A model generated the notes under the pieces. The model worked only from the letters and a program-made list of their open reading frames with translations. It did no database searches and was not told the DNA's origin. Source: Firmicutes bacterium UBA1764 (GTDB lineage Bacteria > Bacillota > Clostridia > Peptostreptococcales > Anaerovoracaceae). Taken from it: a stretch of DNA of 8,859 nt. The stretch covers positions 2,192 to 11,050 of the forward strand of contig DCHA01000009.1 of the NCBI GenBank assembly GCA_002315535.1, read 5' to 3'. Shown piece by piece: positions 1-6,408 of the stretch. Position 1 is the first letter of the stretch; every line of letters begins with the position of its first letter. The position numbers and the translations under genes are program-made.

Positions 1-99
1 TTCTTCGGAGATTTGCTTACAGCAATACTAACCGGAATATATTTCAGATTCTACATGAAAAAGAAAGTTGCAGGTATGCCGAAATGCGTAAAAGAATAA
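1..99 (+). CDS. C-terminal end of a membrane protein, probably MATE-family transporter (partial)
   Basis: Frame 1 is open from the window edge to a TAA at 97-99 and gives 32 residues. They begin FFGDLLTAILTGIYFRFYMK and end in a basic, lysine-rich tail. A last hydrophobic helix followed by an aromatic/arginine pair and a basic cytoplasmic tail matches the usual end of MATE transporters, and it resembles the end of the complete MATE protein in this window (WLVCGIAMTIYYLRYAKRR). The family call is an inference from this short end only; another polytopic membrane protein is possible. The gene overlaps the start of the downstream nucleotidase by 16 bases in another frame, which suggests co-transcription and translational coupling. 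Confidence 0.5.
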   Translation, partial: FFGDLLTAILTGIYFRFYMKKKVAGMPKCVKE

Positions 100-1982
100 T
101 AGCAGTAGCTTTGACATTATTTATACTGCTTTGCGCTATCCCTGTGTATGCCGAGTCAAACAACTTCGTAAGAATTCTGTTTACAAATGACATGCATTCT
201 CATCTTGAAATGGCGGCAAGGCTTGGTGGATCTGTCAGAGAGGAAAAAGAAAATTGGGGATCTGATAATCTTTTTATTCTCGATGCCGGAGATTTCTCTC
301 AGGGAACATTTTACCAGTGCGGATACGAGGAGTATGCATTTGAGCTTGGACTTTTATCAAAGCTTGGCTATGACTATTTCACTTTGGGAAATCACGAATG
401 GGATCACGGTGGAGCAGGGCTTGCAAATATGCTAAGCAGTGCTGCGAAGCTCTATGATAATCTGCCGGGTCTTCTGTGCTCAAATATTGATTATGGCAGT
501 CTTGAAACAGAAGAACAAAAAAAGGTTTATTCAGCAATTAATAACTACAACAAAAAAGCCGGAATAAACAGCCCCGACTATTCTATTGTAACAATGGAAA
601 ACGGTCTAAAGATCGGTATATTTGCAGTTAGCGGTAAGAATTCAATTGACTGCTCGCCGACATCCGGCATGCTTTGGCTTGACTATATACAGACTGCAAA
701 AAGGGTTGTATCCGAGCTTGAAGGAAAATGTGACGCAATTATCTGTCTGTCTCACAGCGGAACTACCGGAACAAGCGCAGGCGAGGACCAAGCTCTTGCA
801 GAGGCCGTTCCTGAAATAGATCTCATTATTTCGGGACACAGTCACACAGTATTAGATGAGCCTATGGTAATAGGTACTACGACGATTGTTTCCTGCGGAG
901 ATAATATGCGCAATCTCGGATGCATTGATATGATAGTAGGCTCTGACGAAAGCATCAGCTTCGGAAATTACAGGCTCAAGCCTTTGGTTTACGCGGACAT
1001 TAATCCTGTTACAGAGCTTTATATTAGCAGATGCGATGAGTCAATCAAGGATGAATATCTTGCTTCATTTGGCTACAACGCTGTAGACCAGATTATTGCC
1101 CACAGCAGCTTTGATTTCATGACCCGGGAAGAACTGTATTCTGCAGCTATGGAATCTGATATAGGAAACATTATTGCAGACTCTTATATTTACGAGGCAA
1201 GAAAAAACGGTATTAATGATATTGATGTTGCGATTGTTGCGAATGGTACTATCAGAGATACCATTTATGAAGGCGATATAACGGTAGAGCAGGCCTTTAT
1301 GATTTGCTCTCTTGGCGCCGGAGTAGATGGCTCGTCAGGGCATCCTCTCGTCGCCGCATATATGACAGGAAAAGAGCTGAAGATCCTGGCAGAGCTTGAT
1401 GCATCTATTGGAAGCATGTATCAAGATATAAAGATGAATTACAGCGGGCTTAGGCTTAAGTATAATTCATGCAGGATGCTATTTGACAGGACCGTGGATG
1501 TGAGTCTTTACGATGAATTCGGCATCTTAGGCGAGAGAGAAATTGAGGATGATAAGCTTTACAAGGTATGCTGCAATATGTCTGCATACAATATGATTGG
1601 AATGATAAACGGCCTTACTAAGGATATCCTTTCAATTACTCCAAAGGATGCAAACGGAAATGTCGTAACGGACTTATATTCCTGCCAGCTTATCGGAAGT
1701 AATGATGAGCCAATAAAAGAGTGGGTTGCCTTTGCGGATTATTTAGCCTTCTTAAAAGAAGTCCCCGAAGACTACCATAGTCCTCAGGGAAGAATAATTG
1801 ATACAAAAGCATCTGATATCGAATCAAGACTTGAGAAGCCGGGTTTGACAACCTGGGCGGTAATTGTAGCCGCAGTGCTTGCCATATTGATTCTGGTGCT
1901 AATCGTTAAGCTTATTAGGTTCTTAATCTTAAAGATACTTCGCCCGAAGAAATCGTCCGCAGATGATTATTATCGTCGCTGA
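84..1982 (+). CDS. Secreted, membrane-anchored bifunctional metallophosphatase/5'-nucleotidase
   Basis: The 632-residue protein has a signal peptide (basic MRKR, hydrophobic core, likely cleavage after VYA at about residue 23). A calcineurin-like metallophosphatase domain follows, with the expected metal ligands: D36 and H38 (TNDMHSH), D70 (DAGD), N103-H104 (GNHE), H224 (LSH) and H252/H254 (GHSH). A 5'-nucleotidase C-terminal domain spans about 330-560, including GNIIAD at 361-366 and ANGTIR at 386-391. Residues about 591-614 form a membrane helix followed by a basic tail, so the enzyme is probably held on the outer face of the cell membrane, where it would hydrolyse nucleotide or similar phosphate esters. 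The usual N-G/S-G-x-I-R nucleotide-binding motif is altered to A-N-G-T-I-R, so the exact substrate is uncertain. The ATG at 84 overlaps the upstream gene; a modest AGG lies 9 bases before it. The 3' end overlaps the opposing biotin ligase gene. Confidence 0.93.
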   Translation: MRKRIIAVALTLFILLCAIPVYAESNNFVRILFTNDMHSHLEMAARLGGSVREEKENWGSDNLFILDAGDFSQGTFYQCGYEEYAFELGLLSKLGYDYFTLGNHEWDHGGAGLANMLSSAAKLYDNLPGLLCSNIDYGSLETEEQKKVYSAINNYNKKAGINSPDYSIVTMENGLKIGIFAVSGKNSIDCSPTSGMLWLDYIQTAKRVVSELEGKCDAIICLSHSGTTGTSAGEDQALAEAVPEIDLIISGHSHTVLDEPMVIGTTTIVSCGDNMRNLGCIDMIVGSDESISFGNYRLKPLVYADINPVTELYISRCDESIKDEYLASFGYNAVDQIIAHSSFDFMTREELYSAAMESDIGNIIADSYIYEARKNGINDIDVAIVANGTIRDTIYEGDITVEQAFMICSLGAGVDGSSGHPLVAAYMTGKELKILAELDASIGSMYQDIKMNYSGLRLKYNSCRMLFDRTVDVSLYDEFGILGEREIEDDKLYKVCCNMSAYNMIGMINGLTKDILSITPKDANGNVVTDLYSCQLIGSNDEPIKEWVAFADYLAFLKEVPEDYHSPQGRIIDTKASDIESRLEKPGLTTWAVIVAAVLAILILVLIVKLIRFLILKILRPKKSSADDYYRR

Positions 1983-2634
1983 CAATGAGCTCAAAATCCT
2001 CGCTTAGGCCTACAGCCTTTGCGGGGTTTTTTTCATCTCCGCTTATAAGATAGATATCCTTATCTAAAACACATGAATGCACTTTGTAATAATCCAGATC
2101 GCCGGGCTTTGACTTCTCATAGCTATCCAGCATATTGTCTAGCGCGATGAGCAGCCTTGTTAATAGATCTTCTCTGTCAGCTTCATAGCCGCAGAGCCTG
2201 AGGCTTGTTGCGATATCCGTTAGCTCTCCGAAGTCTTCGTTATACAGATTTATTCCGATTCCGATTACAACATTGCTGTTTCGCATTTCGGTCAGTATGC
2301 CGCAAAGCTTTTTGCCATCGACAACAATATCGTTTGGCCATTTAATTTTCAGGCTGATGCCGCTTGCTTCTTCGAGCACCTTGCAAACGCAAACAGCTGC
2401 TCTGGCGGTAATCTGCGGATTTAGAATTTCGTTTTCAAGCACGGAAAGAAATATCCCCTTGGACTCTTCGGAAAGGAACTGTCTCCCGAGCCTGCCTCTT
2501 CCTGCGCTTTGGCTCAGGCTGCTGACAGCAAGTCTATAGTCTTTGATGTCCTTTGCCCTTCGAAAGGCTTCTTCATTTGTGGAATCAACGCAGTCAAGCT
2601 TTATTAAGTTATTTGTGAAGCTTGTTTTTTCCAT
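1915..2634 (-). CDS. birA: Biotin--[acetyl-CoA-carboxylase] ligase, stand-alone (no DNA-binding domain)
   Basis: This gene makes the cytoplasmic enzyme that forms biotinyl-AMP and attaches biotin to carboxylase carrier domains. From the ATG at 2634 it has 239 residues with the complete set of family motifs: DSTN at 17-20, the biotinyl-AMP loop GRGRLGR at 45-51, KWPND at 98-102, the conserved lysine region GKKLCGILTE at 107-116, and VIGIGIN at 123-129. The small C-terminal domain ends with GEVSLR. The N terminus begins directly with the catalytic domain, so it is a class I ligase without the repressor helix-turn-helix of E. coli BirA. The frame stays open to an ATG at 2697, but that would add 21 unrelated residues and run through the divergent promoters, so 2634 is preferred. 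There is no Shine-Dalgarno before it. The last 68 bases are antisense to the nucleotidase gene, and no clear terminator for this gene was found. Confidence 0.93.
   Translation of the reverse strand: MEKTSFTNNLIKLDCVDSTNEEAFRRAKDIKDYRLAVSSLSQSAGRGRLGRQFLSEESKGIFLSVLENEILNPQITARAAVCVCKVLEEASGISLKIKWPNDIVVDGKKLCGILTEMRNSNVVIGIGINLYNEDFGELTDIATSLRLCGYEADREDLLTRLLIALDNMLDSYEKSKPGDLDYYKVHSCVLDKDIYLISGDEKNPAKAVGLSEDFELIVSDDNNHLRTISSGEVSLRLRT
1998..2033 (+). terminator. Intrinsic terminator for the nucleotidase gene, inside the opposing birA coding region
   Basis: Starting 15 bases after the nucleotidase stop, CCTCGC (1998-2003) pairs with GCGGGG (2021-2026), and AGGC (2006-2009) pairs with GCCT (2015-2018). 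A TT/TT internal mismatch lies between the two helices, and the loop is CTACA. Seven T residues follow at once (2027-2033), and AAAA at 1993-1996 can pair with part of that run. This is a standard Rho-independent terminator shape for plus-strand transcription. The same bases encode residues about 201-212 of the biotin ligase on the minus strand. Read in that direction the hairpin is followed only by ATTTT, so it should terminate poorly there. Confidence 0.72.
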
Positions 2635-2641
2635 ATAAAGA

Positions 2642-2669
2642 AGTATAGCATATTCGGCGTTTAATTCAA
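2642..2669 (-). promoter_or_regulatory. birA promoter with extended -10, giving a predicted leaderless transcript
   Basis: On the minus strand, TTGAAT (2669-2664) is separated by 16 bases from TATACT (2647-2642). The -10 is preceded by TGC (2650-2648), an extended -10 element. Counting the last -10 base as -7 puts +1 at 2635, one base before the birA ATG at 2634. No purine-rich ribosome binding sequence lies between the promoter and the ATG. The promoter overlaps the upstream half of the divergent MATE promoter. Confidence 0.6.
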
Positions 2670-2674
2670 AAAAA

Positions 2675-2683
2675 TGATATAAT
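2675..2683 (+). promoter_or_regulatory. MATE gene promoter: extended -10 TGATATAAT, predicted leaderless transcript
   Basis: A perfect TATAAT hexamer (2678-2683) is preceded by TGA, forming a consensus extended -10. No convincing -35 lies about 17 bases upstream (CGGCGT at 2655-2660), which extended -10 promoters tolerate. Taking the last hexamer base as -7, +1 falls at 2690, the A of the MATE start codon. The in-frame TGA stop at 2675-2677 rules out a longer upstream start. Confidence 0.6.
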
Positions 2684-2689
2684 AAATAT

Positions 2690-4042
2690 ATGAACATACA
2701 AGAAAGACAAGACTTAACACAAGGCGTTATTTGGAAAAAGATGCTGGTGTATTTTATACCACTGGCAATAGGTACTATCTTTCAGCAGCTGTACAGTGCT
2801 GTAGATGGTGCAATAGTAGGAAAGTATGTTGGGACAATTGCTCTTGCTGCTGTAGGCGGATCCGCCTCATTAATCAGCAATGCACTTGTCAATTTTTTCG
2901 TTGCATTAACAGGCGGTGGCTCAGTTCTTATCGCACAGTTCTTTGGCGCAAATAACAGACCCGCTCTTTCCAAATCCGTTCACACATCGATGATATTTGC
3001 TTTTGTGTGCGGCCTTGTACTTAGCATTGTAGGTTATTTTCTTACGCCTCAGATATTAAGCTGGATGCAAACTCCGGTTGACAGCATGGAAGATTCAATT
3101 GTATATCTTCGCATAATATTTATGGGTCTGGTATTTCTTCTTATTTACGATATGGCCGCAGGAATACTCAGAGCTGTTGGTGATTCAAGAAGCCCGTTCA
3201 TATATCTCGCTGTTTGCTGCACTTTAAATATCGTTTTAGACATCATTGCTGTACGCTACCTTCACATGGGTGTTGCCGGAGCCGCATACGCCACAATTAT
3301 TTCCCAGGCAATCTGCAGCGTTATTGCTGTTATAAAGCTCGTAAGATTAAAGAATGAGAGCTATGGACTCAGGCTAGCTGATTTAAAAGTGGATTGGAGA
3401 ATACTCGGAAGAATACTTGCAGTGGGCGTTCCAATGGCGCTTCAAAGCCTAATGTACAGCATTACTAATGTAATTATTCAGACAAAGATAAATATACTCG
3501 GAACAGTAGTTGTAGCATCATGGGCATTAACCGGTAAGGCTGATGGCTTCTATTGGGGCCTTATGAATGCCGCATCTGTTACAATCAGTAATTTCGTTGG
3601 GCAGAACTTTGGCAAAAGAGATTTCGAAAGAATCAAAAAGGGAATCAAGGTCAGCTTTATTCTCTTTATGACAATAGGCGTTTCGTTCAGTGCACTTTTG
3701 CTTTTTGCGGGGCAGTACTTTTTCCCGCTGTTTACGGATGATCCTGAGGTTCTTGAGTGCACGTTGCTTATTGTCAGCTACTTTGCGCCATTATACTTTG
3801 TTTGGGTTGTTAATGAGGTTTACTCCGGAGCGCTCAGAGGAGAGGGGAAGACCTTTGCGGCATTTGTTATCACCGGTCTGGGCATTTGTGTGTTTAGACT
3901 TGTTTGGCTGTTCATACTATTCCGCATATACCCGACGCTGCTGTGTCTTTCAATGGCATATCCGGCATCGTGGCTCGTTTGCGGCATTGCAATGACAATA
4001 TACTATTTGCGATACGCAAAGCGCAGAAATGTGGTACAATAG
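2690..4042 (+). CDS. MATE-family multidrug/toxin efflux transporter
   Basis: This 450-residue polytopic protein, the usual length for the family, should have 12 membrane helices in two pseudo-symmetric MatE halves (about 18-180 and 243-410). Family features visible include the opening DLTQGVIWKKM followed by PLAIGTIFQQLYSAVDGAIVG (split here by positions 8-18 and 24-44), RAVGDSRSPF at 161-170 in the first half, NFVGQNFGK at 301-309 and ALRGEGKTF at 381-389 in the second. MATE proteins export cationic drugs or metabolites in exchange for Na+ or H+; the substrate here cannot be read from sequence. The ATG at 2690 is the only plausible start and has no Shine-Dalgarno. The following CNNM gene starts 46 bases downstream with no terminator between, so read-through is likely. 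Confidence 0.93.
   Translation: MNIQERQDLTQGVIWKKMLVYFIPLAIGTIFQQLYSAVDGAIVGKYVGTIALAAVGGSASLISNALVNFFVALTGGGSVLIAQFFGANNRPALSKSVHTSMIFAFVCGLVLSIVGYFLTPQILSWMQTPVDSMEDSIVYLRIIFMGLVFLLIYDMAAGILRAVGDSRSPFIYLAVCCTLNIVLDIIAVRYLHMGVAGAAYATIISQAICSVIAVIKLVRLKNESYGLRLADLKVDWRILGRILAVGVPMALQSLMYSITNVIIQTKINILGTVVVASWALTGKADGFYWGLMNAASVTISNFVGQNFGKRDFERIKKGIKVSFILFMTIGVSFSALLLFAGQYFFPLFTDDPEVLECTLLIVSYFAPLYFVWVVNEVYSGALRGEGKTFAAFVITGLGICVFRLVWLFILFRIYPTLLCLSMAYPASWLVCGIAMTIYYLRYAKRRNVVQ
4032..4040 (+). promoter_or_regulatory. Possible internal extended -10 promoter for the CNNM gene pair
   Basis: TGG followed by TACAAT (4035-4040) fits an extended -10 element, and it overlaps the last codons of the MATE gene. 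Predicted +1 is near 4047, which leaves a leader of about 42 bases containing the ribosome binding site at 4069-4079. There is no good -35 at normal spacing; TTGCGA at 4007-4012 is 22 bases away. The element may be chance. Confidence 0.3.
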
Positions 4043-4068
4043 TTCATATTCATTTTTATTTAATTTGT

Positions 4069-4079
4069 AAAGAGGTGAT
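4069..4079 (+). promoter_or_regulatory. Ribosome binding site of the first CNNM gene (long spacing)
   Basis: AAAGAGGTGAT matches the anti-Shine-Dalgarno complement AAAGGAGGTGAT except for one missing G. The GG core ends 13 bases before the ATG at 4089, longer than usual. No in-frame alternative start lies closer, because the codon at 4083 is GTC. This supports ATG 4089 as the start and contrasts with the absent site before the MATE gene. Confidence 0.7.
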
Positions 4080-4088
4080 TTTGTCCTT

Positions 4089-5108
4089 ATGGACGCGGGA
4101 AGTTTATCCGAAATTCCTATATCGTATTTAATCATAGTAGTGTTGCTCTTATTTGGAGGCGCATATTTTGCTGCCGCTGAAACAAGTCTTGCTTCGGTCA
4201 GCAGAATACGTATGATATCAGATGCCGATGACGGTGATAAGCGTGCAAAGAAGGTCCTTAGTATACTGGACGATTTTGATATTGCTTTAACCACAATGCT
4301 TATCGGCAATAATATCATGCATATAGCGTGCTCATCTGTAGCAACACTTTTTGCATCTAAAATGTGGGGAAATACTGGGGTTACAATTACAACCTTCGTT
4401 ACCACGTTTATCGTATTCATTTTTGCGGAGATGATTCCAAAGGCATATGCTAAGGCTTGCTGCGAAAAGCTTGCCAGAGCCGTTGCGCCGTCTCTGTCAA
4501 TTCTCATCGTCATTTTAAAGCCAATAAGCATTTTATTCAGGGCAATCACAAATTGTATTGCCAAGCTTTTCCCTGCATCAAAAGAGGATGATTACACAGT
4601 AACTGAGGAAGAGCTTTCGGATATCATAGAAAACATCGATGAGGATGATGAAATTGATGAGGATACAACAGAGCTGCTGCAATCAGCACTTGAGTTTACC
4701 GAAACCAGAATTAAAGAAATCATGACTCCGTGGGACCGCGTTGTAACTATCAGCGAGGATATGAGCGAGGATGAAATATACGAAATCATCAGTAAAAATC
4801 ATTTCAGCAGAATTCCCGTGCTGGATCATGAAGGAAATATAAAGGGCGTTCTTCAAATCAGGACTTTCCTTAAGGCAAAGATCAGAGGTCGCAAGGTATT
4901 AAAGTCGAAATCTATGCTTGATAAGGCTTATTATGTTTCGGCGGCGATTCCTCTTGACGACATGCTGTCTGATCTTTCAAGCCACAGAGTTCATATGGCC
5001 TTTGTAAAGAATGGCTCCGGCCAGGTTATCGGACTTATCACCGTTGAAGATATTCTCGAAGAATTAGTCGGAGAGATTTATGATGAAGAGGAGGTGCCTG
5101 TATGCTAG
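4089..5108 (+). CDS. CNNM/CorC-type membrane protein, short paralogue (DUF21 + CBS pair, no CorC_HlyC domain)
   Basis: The 339-residue protein has an N-terminal DUF21/CNNM membrane domain (about 10-160) with AAAETSLASVS at 28-38, LIGNN at 71-75 and AEMIPKAYA at 113-121. Next come an acidic linker (about 172-195) and a CBS pair (about 210-330: IMTPWDRV, HFSRIPVLD, ITVEDILEELVGEI). CNNM/CorC proteins are linked to Mg2+ or related divalent-cation export and resistance, and were formerly called hemolysin C/TlyC. This copy stops just after the second CBS domain and so lacks the usual C-terminal CorC_HlyC domain. It also departs from common motifs: AEMIPK for GEITPK, TPWDR for TPRxD, and NGSGQ where DEYGG is usual. 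It overlaps the next gene by 7 bases, suggesting that the two products work together. Confidence 0.9.
   Translation: MDAGSLSEIPISYLIIVVLLLFGGAYFAAAETSLASVSRIRMISDADDGDKRAKKVLSILDDFDIALTTMLIGNNIMHIACSSVATLFASKMWGNTGVTITTFVTTFIVFIFAEMIPKAYAKACCEKLARAVAPSLSILIVILKPISILFRAITNCIAKLFPASKEDDYTVTEEELSDIIENIDEDDEIDEDTTELLQSALEFTETRIKEIMTPWDRVVTISEDMSEDEIYEIISKNHFSRIPVLDHEGNIKGVLQIRTFLKAKIRGRKVLKSKSMLDKAYYVSAAIPLDDMLSDLSSHRVHMAFVKNGSGQVIGLITVEDILEELVGEIYDEEEVPVC
5089..5096 (+). promoter_or_regulatory. Ribosome binding site of the second CNNM gene, inside the first
   Basis: AGGAGGTG, a full-strength Shine-Dalgarno, lies within the last codons of the preceding gene. Its GGAGG core ends 7 bases before the ATG at 5102. 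It fixes that start and supports translational coupling across the 7-base overlap. Confidence 0.85.
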
Positions 5109-6352
5109 AAGTACTTCCTTATCTCGCGATAGTTATACTGATCGCATTCTCGGCTCTGTTCTCAGGATCTGAGATATCCTATGCGTCCGCAAGCGAGATA
5201 AAGCTCAGAAAGGCGATGGAGGAAAAAAAGAGCCCATCGCTAAAGAGAGCATATTACATATTTGTAAACTATGACCTTGCTCTGATTGCGATACTAATCG
5301 GAAACAATCTCGTAAATATCGGATCATCAGCACTTGCGACTGTAATTGCAATTAGTCTTCTTGGTGACTCCGGAGCGTGGATTGCAACGGCTGTTATGAC
5401 AGTCCTGATTATTATCTTCGGTGAGATTACTCCAAAGATAATTGCAAGCAGGACGCCGGAGCGCTTCGCAAAAAAGGTTTCCTTGCCAATCAGAATTTGG
5501 ATGGGAATCACCAAGCCGATTGTATTTGTATCAAATGCATTCGTTAAGCTTGTTTCAAGGCTTTGGAAGGGCAGCGTTGTTGACGAGGCTGTTACAGAGG
5601 ATGATATTGAGACAATCATTGATACAGTCGAGGAAGAGGGCGTTGTTGATGAAGATACTGCGGACCTTCTGCAGAGTACATTAGATTTTGATGATACTCC
5701 GGTATATGAAATAATTACTCCGAGAGTAGACATGCTTGCCATTGATATCGATGACGAAGAGGAAAAGAATCTTGAGAAGATTCTTAAGTGCAGATTTTCG
5801 AGAATCCCTGTGTACAGGGATACTCCTGATCACATTATTGGCCTTATTCATGTTAATCAGACTCTTAGAGATCTCGCCGCAGGTGAGGACTTAAACATCG
5901 AAGAGATGATGATGGATGCGCAGTTTGCGTACAAGACAACAACTCTTGATGATGTTTTTGATCTGATGAAAAAGACCAGATGCCATCTTGTTGTTGTTAC
6001 CGACGAATACGGCGGAACCATGGGCATAGTGACAATGGAGGATATACTTGAGCAGCTCGTTGGCGAAATCTTTGATGAAAAAGATGTAGTCGATGAAGAA
6101 TTCGTTGAGCTTTCCGAAGACCGTTTTGAGGTTGACGGAGACATGAGACTTGAGGATTTCTTCGAAGAGCTCGACATGGACGAAGAGGAAGAAGAACTCG
6201 GTGACGATAACGCGACGATAGGTGGATGGGCGATCGAAAAGATCGAGAAGTATCCTGAGGTTGGCGACAGCTTCGAGTACAAGAATCTTGCGTTCAGAAT
6301 AATCGAGTGCGAGGATATGCGAGTTCTCACATTGGATGTAAATAAAAAATAA
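5102..6352 (+). CDS. CNNM/CorC-type transporter or cation-efflux protein, full length (DUF21 + CBS pair + CorC_HlyC)
   Basis: The 416-residue protein shows the full family architecture. The DUF21/CNNM membrane domain covers about 1-155 (SGSEISYAS at 21-29, LIGNNLVNIGSSALAT at 65-80, FGEITPKIIA at 106-115). An acidic linker runs about 163-190. The CBS pair covers about 200-325 (ITPRVDML, RFSRIPVYRD, HLVVVTDEYGGTMGIVTMED, LVGEIFDE). The CorC_HlyC domain covers about 333-415, with GGWAIEKI at 374-381 and VGDSFEY at 387-393 after an acidic stretch. Family members act in the cell membrane in divalent-cation (Mg2+/Co2+) efflux or homeostasis, and their CBS domains bind ATP/Mg2+; the ion used here is inferred. 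The gene arose by duplication with its upstream neighbour and keeps the conserved residues that the short copy lost. A hairpin terminator follows its stop. Confidence 0.93.
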   Translation: MLEVLPYLAIVILIAFSALFSGSEISYASASEIKLRKAMEEKKSPSLKRAYYIFVNYDLALIAILIGNNLVNIGSSALATVIAISLLGDSGAWIATAVMTVLIIIFGEITPKIIASRTPERFAKKVSLPIRIWMGITKPIVFVSNAFVKLVSRLWKGSVVDEAVTEDDIETIIDTVEEEGVVDEDTADLLQSTLDFDDTPVYEIITPRVDMLAIDIDDEEEKNLEKILKCRFSRIPVYRDTPDHIIGLIHVNQTLRDLAAGEDLNIEEMMMDAQFAYKTTTLDDVFDLMKKTRCHLVVVTDEYGGTMGIVTMEDILEQLVGEIFDEKDVVDEEFVELSEDRFEVDGDMRLEDFFEELDMDEEEEELGDDNATIGGWAIEKIEKYPEVGDSFEYKNLAFRIIECEDMRVLTLDVNKK

Positions 6353-6370
6353 TTAATCGCGAATCAGAAA

Positions 6371-6407
6371 AAAATAGCTGTTGCATGGTCGTCGCAACAG
6401 CTATTTT
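6371..6407. terminator. Bidirectional intrinsic terminator between converging operons
   Basis: A perfect 14-base-pair inverted repeat (6371-6384 with 6394-6407; core AATAGCTGTTGC / GCAACAGCTATT) surrounds a 9-base loop. On the minus strand the stem leads into an unbroken run of seven T residues, a strong terminator for reverse transcripts arriving from the ABC operon. On the plus strand the tail is TTTTATTATT, partly inside the stem, and it should also stop transcription from the CNNM genes. The ABC gene stop codon at 6409-6411 lies one base from the hairpin. Confidence 0.9.
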
Positions 6408-6408
6408 A

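Noticed and set aside
1839..1856. Small hairpin (CCGGGTT/AACCTGG) that could terminate birA transcripts
   Set aside because: No T-run follows it on the minus strand, and on that strand one G-U pair becomes an A-C mismatch. It lies within nucleotidase codons and is probably chance.
2635..2697. Longer birA start at 2697 (21 extra residues)
   Set aside because: The extra residues (MFIYLLYHFF...) are not part of the catalytic fold, and they run through the birA promoter and the divergent MATE promoter and start codon. ATG 2634 starts just before the conserved domain.
4043..4088. Mg2+ riboswitch or terminator between the MATE and CNNM genes
   Set aside because: The gap is only 46 bases, far too short for an M-box, and it shows no hairpin with a T-run. 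It holds a ribosome binding site and A/T-rich sequence only.
3950..4564. Minus-strand open frame of 204 codons across the MATE/CNNM junction
   Set aside because: It is antisense to two well-supported genes and has no recognisable domain or ribosome binding site; its hydrophobic look mirrors the membrane-helix codons of the CNNM gene.
5857..6330. Minus-strand open frame with serine runs
   Set aside because: It is the complement of the Asp/Glu-rich codons of the CNNM protein. Runs of GAA, GAG and GAT read as serine codons on the other strand. The same applies to 4592-4789 and 5269-5742.
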